Shown here: positions 9,301 to 13,277 of the stretch, piece by piece | Position numbering within the stretch: position 1 is the stretch's first letter | Layout: every line of letters begins with the position of its first letter | DNA from: an uncultured euryarchaeote | Lineage (GTDB): Archaea > Thermoplasmatota > Poseidoniia > Poseidoniales > Thalassarchaeaceae | NCBI GenBank assembly: GCA_937876055.1 | Contig: CALEIW010000107.1 | Span: 1 to 13,277, forward strand | Direction: 5' to 3' | Length of the DNA: 13,277 nt | Translations under genes and position numbers: made by a program | Notes under the pieces: generated by a model | The model's database searches: none | Told to the model about the DNA's origin: nothing | The model's input: only the letters and a program-made list of their open reading frames with translations

Positions 9301-9877
9301 AGACACAACTCACACAATCAAGGTGATTGCACCAGAGAATGCAACAGGAAGTGAAGATTTCATCATTACAATTTCAGTAACAGACAAGAATAATGGAACT
9401 TATCCTCCTTTAGTCATAAGAGTGAAGACCTCACTTCCAGTCCTTGAGATTTCCAATGTTTATTCCAATGGAGATCCATTATTCGGAACAATACACACAT
9501 TTACTGTGGTTGTAGAAAATACTGGCCTAGTTGATGCTGAGAAGGTCAAGTTGGTTGGAACGGTTCGTGGAAAGAATGTAAGCTCAAGCGTGACTCAAGA
9601 TGTACTGTCGGGAGATTCGGTAACCTATCTAATCGATATAAATCTGACAGATTTTGATGGGCCTTCACAGGAATGGTTTGACTTTGAAATTTCAACAGAA
9701 GGTCAAGAGTTTGGTGAAGAACCTGAAACTGTAAGCAAGAGATACTCACTCAAGGCTCAGGCAGTAGATGATTCAACACCAACCACAGTTATTGGAATAA
9801 TTCTAGCAATTATCCTAGTGTTTGTGGTTTGGTACTTTACAAGATCTGGATCGAGAAGACCCGGTGCACCATTCTGA
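341..9877 (+). CDS. aglB: Giant archaeal oligosaccharyltransferase (AglB/STT3) with extra N-terminal membrane domain and long C-terminal beta-domain tail
   Basis: AglB moves a lipid-linked oligosaccharide to Asn of N-x-S/T sequons on the outer face of the membrane. Residues 1-355 hold about ten extra hydrophobic helices not expected before STT3 helix 1. The core (about 356-1420) has an acidic first-loop motif SDPWY (D398), DHD (514-516), TIGE (722-725, the TIxE motif), a conserved-looking Arg784 and WWDYG (952-956). The last core helix is near 843-860, followed by the exported globular domain. The KYYSGATIEG junction near 1414 resembles ordinary AglB C-ends. The tail then has carboxypeptidase-regulatory-like domains (about 1414-1500, 1827-1915, 2014-2100), a Gly/Phe repeat (1534-1778), an Asp-rich SdrD/Cna-B-like domain (from 2488), NEW3-like (2924-3030) and CARDB-like (3032-3140) domains, and an anchor helix (3150-3168) followed by basic SGSRR. 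Usual AglB length is about 800-1000 residues. The enzyme call is secure; the tail domain names are by eye. Confidence 0.93.
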   Translation: MSYENGKTRDVGQYNGLVSAPAVLAGLLLLLFAATSLSDDAMIDTGKLVILPVAAALAAVMGRFWVSALPEDSPINRNSLFVLLFAVGPIALEILGFIDAILATTFAFMAVSTLILVKSNRNEEATILFTMVAGFHVSVAYAASMPELALSEGDSLQNLLIDVQRAGIAANFFSFYAASLMLGTIFAVLFRGVLYDGGNGSLFDRLPKKIDFSEHRDILISSFILLIVNLIPLYSLATISDAATFEEHHYLGGVWALVTSVVVMFVAFCRAERWHVLGAVVAVNWLIYTLSHLVEIGVSLPEQLEFLAGNDFAGAFSWFFITFWLNVLAIMLASSGRFGDIAPRREPSQFRLWWRDNSYSILVGSAVIVGLLIRTGWNVLPAMNANITGLWDMTGGSDPWYMKRVVDYIVAEHAHFIFDADRSYPSGGINPRPPLFSWGLALGGLALEWLTGIAAEEVVWWSVAGMPAIFGALIVLPVAGIANRLHSAQAGIFAAWLMALMPGHISHSTFGLADHDSFALLFLTLAIYFWVRALGEIGSERVFRNPSANPLYLIAGIREMWNRNPVMMSYATLAGISFSTVALGWKGFVYGPGILFLAFAFQIVLNMFRRRDSLPLTSAALQMMFTTFLIPLPFYIWPGLNLLWAPSGFQPMFYIVGFTFALGWVASSFRDKPWLLVLGSGGLLFGGILSALWILQTAEYYDGWDILFTGGFYFSKNKIFGTIGEAQAPSRGVLFASFGPIVTLIALGYAFILLWRGAREEKQGLSLVGLWVLIASYMAWTAGRFILNATPAMAVVGAIGIAALWNMADFSGFVKEWRRAGIGTPRARFRSARTASLKKPMIPALVLVFMLVATQHATYGVDSGIPRGETASGDVDQVIYDITPDVMRFDIGGLSLLDSSSYNPTANCGNGCWYMGTFGPGFNGGGWNMAYEWLSEQDSDEGFGQRPAFVSWWDYGFQALDSGEHPTVADNFQSGIPHSGGMLLSSGQEDTLAMFIATLAQGDRQYSANGEFGEEFTQTIQNHLTTEQIEEFHDILSLGPGQKQFVIDRSLVLIYQNVQEVQDSSFTAGNLEITTDLMHGTILDENGLPTEPMWFVFKDGKQVGNATTNETEAKSIFDQARGSSQPYEEHTTHYEIGGYRYTADLIESYDDVSTNLHRANAKLGLSRAFLTTALTLDELVEMYHDISSQVVYEVQDYEGSLGETIERNNEIRYFAIDDRLYPLGGAYYADQSYHRGQTTGIFYAPTTLSGLDPNHYIESVYETQRGDRPTVFMTAERYEQEYMSDVVKQQSGAMEDSTDMIQLVDIQYQQTESFFETMVARIYVGYGTSSLGLTVDPSQPGPTWAISGTPGSPLENAFPLPGAMMNHFVIANWYDDGSDSPDEDNNSVPDIFDGGYAAIGRANANVKVVKYYSGATIEGTVELDGIGPVPNARILIERDAFSGEEVADENGTVTDQDPRTYWIPIGTVDADENGDYSFTVPAGKIRVSAFFGESDLRAARDELASGGGGMLQDVATESTIGERNVNLITGILGNVSGSQWLSETIINVSGEDGHSNGQALINGDIIVEPSFSTGRLIWNGAGSFSGQAITDAVVELSPAWDQIQMQPIMLETSTGSVNGPDLAFQGIGQVTFTGEGEVISNGLMTVNDFVGTHTQTILHGHSLAGSGEFTGRGTLSGVIDGEEIVDGDCNENRTMPENYSVCSLSDGDFLIEGAINATGRFTSNGTSSFSQEHNGSSLIGAGVFTVDASNEELDSYGTLNGTGTFSGEGEFSGPMVQAGTFHLIDAIPGKYNVAVIFNDGTRIEIIDGFNVPFRGVPSLHQIDVAGGSISGTLTDENGNTLAGSVTMVHSESDNDTILGECSEVMYAPCMLTADENGSFEFGPIMPGEYTFALDMDEDGFNEVELRHEFDAEMDSQVEFPTPIPTVFDLRFTLSQIVDGLQTSVEDRENLTLVKSDNSAAPVVAVFDNVSGEYLAELSQGQWILSHDLSDSEQLWEQIDLESDISTSFTFRESMNVIGTVYYDTNAEVTNSTIQAEVVDFTQVIFHWENFTTTETTDANGVFNVVLPIGSVVDAAVFGNVLNVVNGTRFTVEEGMENITMVARPGYDVNGNLNLNRLGNYYSSNLEGWEQVTVFATNDDIDAVWHIDVTQFGTFNTILPEGNWTFTTDLDWLNASEATLMVDGENDTVDIHLYPAMSFLEIDFFLDNTGDNNVTNGTPVNYQFSIVPLENTAGLTINVEEDGDEWISQGFARVPVEAGSYRINVELSNARAGDIFGTRIMTGDAYFEVGFGGEVVSRSIGFDPEWKIDLTFTNESGGPLVDQLVRFINPENSGEVITRKTDMNGTLIDHLTDGVWIVVIDSVETDTGVIEGVRTTITVSEQNANNAETISTSELASFSVRISDSNGVYLQDMDLKLTSNDGLGTVYLDSTDESGQTSGIISSGSWNIELNQTVDRTRYVIDSIEFLDGGLVAGENDLIDIIASTHYEMSGTIFWDHDDDDDADVGEGVPNVEILMTSEGHDNISQITNAAGEWSVFVPADTTWQVSTFREGFDQEMESIAMNAPNSVEIELTAGYVDIFGNVSHSELSNIGEQVELILIPSHGMVRDRVVPDKVIQDGVWNGQWTASVEPGRWIIRATLESSNLVGMASIDADISDGGNIDIDLLYGGWLYLSTQWLDFNGTQHHASESEIQGAEIIDEAEFILSSGAGVRWDAMLTETGEISILMPTGMIGVEGSFSVDQMGRVMEYSTSKSINVPGSGTDLTASVTQDILFDRISNHTISATIVSVTGGELTDEGEFDDVQATLGDEGEYDSIEFTMSLDYLGHETVSSYTVSGNVAGTDGQYWSVEAWDQSVENWTSPFTFEFGLDSNNSTTYDNLLLRITPANQSTAQSLTNGHTVDIRFTSADGYQFEQEVIVRIPQFHDFELREPLLDIYGIRPGEELSIPLLFTNSGNGDERFEFVFDDTQLPPDWQRTGATSHTVGAFVDTTHTIKVIAPENATGSEDFIITISVTDKNNGTYPPLVIRVKTSLPVLEISNVYSNGDPLFGTIHTFTVVVENTGLVDAEKVKLVGTVRGKNVSSSVTQDVLSGDSVTYLIDINLTDFDGPSQEWFDFEISTEGQEFGEEPETVSKRYSLKAQAVDDSTPTTVIGIILAIILVFVVWYFTRSGSRRPGAPF
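4940..5674 (+). repeat. Degenerate G-x-F/G-x-G repeat module inside the AglB tail (residues 1534-1778)
   Basis: This coding segment carries diverged short repeats built on alternating Gly and hydrophobic residues: GAGSFSGQA, FTGEGEVISNG, GSGEFTGRGTLSG, NATGRFTSNG, GAGVFTVD, and GTLNGTGTFSGEGEFSG. The alternation suggests a repetitive beta structure (solenoid or beta-helix), but no known family is recognised. It lies between a carboxypeptidase-regulatory-like strand block before it and a typical end of such a domain after it (IPGKYNVAVIF), so it may be an insertion into that fold. C1689 and C1702 inside it could form a disulfide. Confidence 0.55.
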
Positions 9878-9879
9878 CC

Positions 9880-9887
9880 TAAATAAA
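9880..9887 (+). promoter_or_regulatory. Possible TATA box for the protease gene
   Basis: TAAATAAA lies directly after the aglB stop, in an 82-base gap. It would place a transcription start near 9910 and a leader of about 50 bases. Read-through from aglB is equally possible. Confidence 0.3.
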
Positions 9888-9948
9888 CCACTTTTGCAAC
9901 CTTGGTCAAGACAAGACCTCATAGGTGAAAACCAAATAGAATGCGTTA

Positions 9949-9953
9949 GTGAT
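9949..9953 (+). promoter_or_regulatory. Ribosome binding site deciding the protease start
   Basis: GTGAT matches the anti-Shine-Dalgarno core and ends six bases before ATG 9960, the same spacing as at aglB. It favours ATG 9960 over the longer in-frame ATG at 9822, which lies inside aglB, and over ATG 9984. Confidence 0.6.
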
Positions 9954-9959
9954 TGGCCA

Positions 9960-11243
9960 ATGACTCTCGAAGACCTTGAGTTAATGCCTGAACCAGAAGA
10001 TAGCAGGTTGCTGACCGCGGTCGACCCTCAGGCACCGGGGTATCCTGGCTCCGACTATGGGCTGACCGATCAAGAAGCAAGAGAGCTTCGTTGGCCATTA
10101 GGTCCGATGAAGGAGTTTCTATGGCCGTGGGGTGCTGCTAGTTTTGCTATTGGAACAGTGCTATTGTTAATGACTTGGTCATCGATTCAACCTCTATTGA
10201 TCTCTTACCTTCCTGATTCAGAGTGGGCGTATCAATCCTCAGGAATAAGGGAATTACAAGGACAGGGCTACTTTGGGGATGGGGTCCATGTCTGCATAGT
10301 GGATACAGGAATTGATTATTCTCACCCTGATTTCGAAAATAGCAAACTAGTCGGATTTCGAGATTTTTACTCAGGAGAGCACGATAATATACGCGACATA
10401 GGGGAAAATTATCACGGTACCCTGATGGCCGGATTATTAATTGCCAATGGTACCTATATTGGGGCGGCCCCTAGTGTTTCACTCTCCGTAGCATTGGCCC
10501 TTGGTCCTGAAGGAGAAGCAGGTCAGTCGGACAGAGTTTCATTGGCTATTAGGTGGTGTAGAATTTCTCAAGATGTTGATATCATTAGCCTAAGTTTAGG
10601 TGGCGACCCAGGAAGGGGAATGAGCAATCTACAATCTGAAACTGTACAGGCGGTAAATGAGGCATTGGATGCAGGTATTTTTGTTGTGGCCGCTGCTGGA
10701 AATAATGGCCAAAAAACGAACATTAACGATGTATCAATTCCGGCAAATATCCCGGGTGTAATCGCGGTTGGTGCCTCCACAGCGGATGGTAAAATTTGGG
10801 CAAATAGTTCCATGGGTTCCGACATAGATCCTTATTCAGGTGAAGAGCGAAAGTTCCCTAATCAAAAGCCAGAAGTTACCGCGCCAGGGGTCAGAATGTT
10901 CTCTACAGCATCGACAGAACTCGTATCACCCTATGCATATTCAACAGGAACCTCCGATTCAACCGTCATCGTTGTGGGGGCTCTTGCTTTAATTCTACAA
11001 ATTCATGGGAATGAAATGAGAGGGGAAGACAATAAATTTGATTCTGAAGAGATGAATATGGTGAAGGGGGCCCTTGCAAATTCATCCCTAAAGGCACAAG
11101 ATATTGATGCAATTCATTCAAACAAATCAGGATACGGTGAATTGAATGCAGAAGCATGGTTAGAAGAGATTAGAACTGAGTTTAATCTAAATTCATCAAT
11201 ATCATTTTCCCGATTTTCCTCAACCGAGCCTACGGCTCGATGA
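9960..11243 (+). CDS. Membrane-anchored subtilisin-like serine protease (S8 family), 427 residues
   Basis: The peptidase domain shows all family landmarks. The catalytic Asp115 is in VDTGIDYSHPDF, His152 in YHGTLMAGL, the oxyanion Asn248 in AAAGNNG, and Ser332 in TGTSDST. The block after Ser332 differs from the usual GTSMAAP: Met-Ala-x-Pro is replaced by Asp-Ser-Thr-Val. The N-terminus is an acidic, probably cytosolic stretch of about 50 residues. A single hydrophobic helix (about 54-80) follows, then the catalytic domain, giving a type II anchor with the protease outside. There is no cleavable signal peptide and no obvious inhibitory I9 propeptide. Sequons (NGT, NSS, NKS) occur in the exported part. 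The gene starts 82 bases after aglB on the same strand. The start was chosen for its ribosome binding site; the frame itself extends upstream to 9822. Substrate unknown; processing or degrading surface proteins is an inference from topology and neighbours. Confidence 0.92.
   Translation: MTLEDLELMPEPEDSRLLTAVDPQAPGYPGSDYGLTDQEARELRWPLGPMKEFLWPWGAASFAIGTVLLLMTWSSIQPLLISYLPDSEWAYQSSGIRELQGQGYFGDGVHVCIVDTGIDYSHPDFENSKLVGFRDFYSGEHDNIRDIGENYHGTLMAGLLIANGTYIGAAPSVSLSVALALGPEGEAGQSDRVSLAIRWCRISQDVDIISLSLGGDPGRGMSNLQSETVQAVNEALDAGIFVVAAAGNNGQKTNINDVSIPANIPGVIAVGASTADGKIWANSSMGSDIDPYSGEERKFPNQKPEVTAPGVRMFSTASTELVSPYAYSTGTSDSTVIVVGALALILQIHGNEMRGEDNKFDSEEMNMVKGALANSSLKAQDIDAIHSNKSGYGELNAEAWLEEIRTEFNLNSSISFSRFSSTEPTAR
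11225..11239 (+). other. Stem-loop at the 3' end of the protease gene (6-bp stem, TAC loop)
   Basis: CGAGCC, loop TAC, GGCTCG is a perfect 6-bp GC-rich hairpin ending one base before the TGA stop at 11241. No T-tract follows. It may mark the transcript 3' end or protect it, or slow ribosomes at the end of the gene. It sits just before the promoter-like TTAAAT of the next gene. Confidence 0.5.
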
Positions 11244-11253
11244 AACCCTATGA

Positions 11254-11259
11254 TTAAAT
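11254..11259 (+). promoter_or_regulatory. Possible TATA box for a leaderless beta-helix gene transcript
   Basis: TTAAAT is centred about 25-26 bases before ATG 11282, the spacing expected if transcription starts at the ATG itself. No GGTGAT-type ribosome binding site precedes that ATG, which fits a leaderless mRNA. Motif and spacing only. Confidence 0.45.
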
Positions 11260-11281
11260 CACTTCTAGATGCCGCGAGAAT

Positions 11282-13277
11282 ATGACCGGCACCCGAGTAA
11301 GAAGCCAGTTCCTAGTATTCTTGATGCTGACTAGCACTATGTTGGCCTTAGTTGGCCCTGCCTCACCAGTATCTGCGGATAATGAAACTACAAGTGGAAC
11401 CATTACTGGACTCGAGAGATGGAGTGGAACACATCAACTCACAGGAGATGTAACAATTGCCGCAGGTGCTAAACTGATAATCGACCCCGGAACTGATATT
11501 TTATTCCCAAATGGGACTATGATCGACGTCCGTGGTAATCTATGTGCCGGAGTTGCATCCTGTGGTTCTAATGGTAATGCTGCTGCAGGCAACCCAATTA
11601 CTCTAACATGGTCTGACCCAGCGAATACAAATCGAACCGGAGAATGTTATGGATTAGGAACTGGTAGTTCACAAATATGGATTGAAGATCCCTCCTGTGG
11701 TGAAGGAGTCATTCTTCGAGATACAATGGATTTGTCCCAATCGGGAATGAGAAGTATGCATTTCGAAGGCGCATGGGGTGTACCATTCTATGTTCAATTG
11801 GAATACGAATATCGGTATGGTGCCTTGATTCTAGATGGAGCAAGCCCTACTCTGCGAGATATGAGATTTGAAGATATCAATACTACCAGCGTACTTGCAG
11901 CGAATTTAGCCCAACCAAATTTCATTGGTGGAGAATATGTTGCTGGAAATGACGAGGAGAGTGGAGTTACAGGTCAGGCAGTACAAATTTATGGTGGAGG
12001 GACACCAATTTCACCGATGATTTTCAAAGACGCAACGTTCCAATCGACAAACAAGGGTTGTGGAAATCGGGATGGAGGAAGGTCCGCTATCTGGGCATCT
12101 CAAACATTTATTCGAGTTGAAACCTCAGATTTCGCTGGTGGAGATTTTGGGATAAGCATCAGAAATTCTGCTGGAAAGGTGACTAATTCCACTATCTCAG
12201 TGACTTGCAATGGTATTGATGTAAACAGCCTGAAGGCAATAGGAAATACCGAATATGATGTAGAAATAGCTGATAATGTCATTACAACCACACAACGGAC
12301 TCCGATTACTGCTTACTCTGGAGCCGATGTTAGAATTCATAATAACCAACTAGCCGGAGCGGATCAGGGTTCTGGAATAGCAGTATATTCATCTAAGGCT
12401 GAAATACACAATAACGACATTGGACCTATTGGTGGTTGGAATGGTCTTTGGCTATTGGGAAGTTTTGATGTAAGGGCAGAAAACAATACAATTTCAGATA
12501 CAGCAAGGGAACCAATCCTTGCAGGAGAATATGGCACTCAAGCTCCATCTCCTACGCCCGCAAGACTTTACTTAGCTAACAATTCAATATCCACCTCAGG
12601 GAGCGGGGAATGCTCTTCACAAAAGTGGTGGGGTGGTTCTTTCACTTGCCCTGCTATAATGGTGCATAGATCAGGTGCTACAATTGTCGACAATGAAATT
12701 AATGCGGGTGAAAGTGCTGATGGAATTAGGGCAACTGGAGCCTTGCTAGATGTTCGTAGAAATATATTCAATGTCCAAGAAACCGGTGCTATATTGCAAC
12801 ATTATGATAGCGGATTCGCAGATTCTCAACAATATGGAACACTAGCATTCTTCAGCAATAATGAATGGAATGGAGTCAGTGTAACCTACAATGTATCTAA
12901 GTCCTCAGTAACCGTTCAATCAGAATACATACCAAGCCCTCCACCGGAAGAACATCCTGTTCTACTCAGTTGGTCCGACCAAGAAGCTTGGGTGCAAAAT
13001 GGATGGCAAAACGGAGTCATTCCACACGAAGTTAGGGCTTGTGATACTTGTGATGATTTCACTCCCTACAATTTCCCTTTGGCAATAAATATGGACAACA
13101 ATTCCACAGTTTTCACCTTCTCCAATCTTTCAAATTTGGACTTATCAAAGGTGAAAATAGAAACTCACCCAACAAAATATGCAGTCCAGGTGCAGAGGGC
13201 TGAACTAGTAAGATTCCAAACTCTGGTAAACGGCCTAAGGGTGGAAAATGCGAATGTTTTGATTGAAGACGCACTAG
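11282..13277 (+). CDS. Secreted parallel beta-helix repeat protein, N-terminal 665 residues (runs off window)
   Basis: The frame is open from ATG 11282 to the window end. Residues 1-32 form a clear signal peptide: basic MTGTRVR, a hydrophobic core FLVFLMLTSTMLALVG, and a likely cut after PVSA. Residues about 45-85 have the pattern TGDVTIAAGAKLIIDPGTDI followed by VRGNL, which often caps right-handed beta-helix proteins. Residues about 187-505 contain repeated short strands of the NosD/pectate-lyase-like (PbH1) type, with asparagine-ladder blocks such as IHNNQLAG, IHNNDIG, AENNTIS, LANNSIS and IVDNEINAG. A proline-rich linker (PSPPPEEHP) and a different beta region follow. Paired cysteines (GECYG/DPSCG, CSSQ/FTC, ACDTC) and about eleven N-x-S/T sequons fit an exported, glycosylated protein. 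No catalytic residues of a lyase were recognised, so carbohydrate binding or a structural role is as likely as enzymatic activity. The C-terminus, and any membrane anchor, is not visible. Confidence 0.85.
   Translation, partial: MTGTRVRSQFLVFLMLTSTMLALVGPASPVSADNETTSGTITGLERWSGTHQLTGDVTIAAGAKLIIDPGTDILFPNGTMIDVRGNLCAGVASCGSNGNAAAGNPITLTWSDPANTNRTGECYGLGTGSSQIWIEDPSCGEGVILRDTMDLSQSGMRSMHFEGAWGVPFYVQLEYEYRYGALILDGASPTLRDMRFEDINTTSVLAANLAQPNFIGGEYVAGNDEESGVTGQAVQIYGGGTPISPMIFKDATFQSTNKGCGNRDGGRSAIWASQTFIRVETSDFAGGDFGISIRNSAGKVTNSTISVTCNGIDVNSLKAIGNTEYDVEIADNVITTTQRTPITAYSGADVRIHNNQLAGADQGSGIAVYSSKAEIHNNDIGPIGGWNGLWLLGSFDVRAENNTISDTAREPILAGEYGTQAPSPTPARLYLANNSISTSGSGECSSQKWWGGSFTCPAIMVHRSGATIVDNEINAGESADGIRATGALLDVRRNIFNVQETGAILQHYDSGFADSQQYGTLAFFSNNEWNGVSVTYNVSKSSVTVQSEYIPSPPPEEHPVLLSWSDQEAWVQNGWQNGVIPHEVRACDTCDDFTPYNFPLAINMDNNSTVFTFSNLSNLDLSKVKIETHPTKYAVQVQRAELVRFQTLVNGLRVENANVLIEDAL

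Noticed and set aside
9822..9959. Longer start for the protease at ATG 9822, overlapping aglB by 56 bases
   Set aside because: No ribosome binding site precedes it, the extra 46 residues look like out-of-frame and intergenic translation, and ATG 9960 has GTGAT at ideal spacing.
11225..11239. A stable UNCG-type tetraloop (C-UACG-G) in the protease gene-end hairpin
   Set aside because: Only the register with a UAC triloop keeps the stem paired; the tetraloop register gives a C-C mismatch next to the closing pair.
11250..11285. An 11-codon frame (ATG 11250 to TGA 11283-11285) overlapping the beta-helix ATG as ATGA
   Set aside because: It has no ribosome binding site, lies over the TATA-like element and is too short to support. 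Translational coupling is possible but unproven.
1..13277. CRISPR arrays, tRNA or rRNA genes, insertion sequences
   Set aside because: No spaced direct repeats, cloverleaf-like segments, transposase frames or terminal inverted repeats were seen.

Overview
The window most likely comes from a planktonic archaeon of the Marine Group II type (Candidatus Poseidoniia, Thermoplasmatota). This is inferred from four things: an AglB-type archaeal oligosaccharyltransferase, Shine-Dalgarno sites of the GGTGAT type, TATA-like boxes upstream of genes, and very large exported beta-domain proteins with a C-terminal membrane anchor. No rRNA, tRNA or other taxonomic marker is present, so the lineage is an inference. 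All recognisable genes are on the + strand, and the long minus-strand frames look like shadows of them.

Layout: (1) 2-220 is the 3' end of purD (purine biosynthesis). (2) 221-340 is a 120-base intergenic region with a 6-bp stem-loop, a TATA-like box and a clear ribosome binding site. (3) 341-9877 is one uninterrupted 3178-residue gene. Its core (about residues 356-1420) is an AglB/STT3 oligosaccharyltransferase with the acidic motifs, TIxE and WWDYG. In front of the core are about 350 residues of extra membrane helices. Behind it are about 1750 residues of exported beta-domains ending in a single membrane helix. (4) 9960-11243 encodes a membrane-anchored subtilisin-like protease with an intact catalytic triad. 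(5) 11282-13277 is the 5' part of a secreted parallel beta-helix protein that runs off the window.

The last three genes share an extracytoplasmic theme. An enzyme that N-glycosylates exported proteins is followed by an anchored surface protease and a secreted beta-helix protein rich in N-glycosylation sequons. A shared role in cell-surface protein maturation is a reasonable hypothesis, but it rests only on co-location and predicted topology. The most unusual object is the giant three-part AglB. Its tail carries about 38 N-x-S/T sequons by hand count, so the enzyme may be its own substrate.
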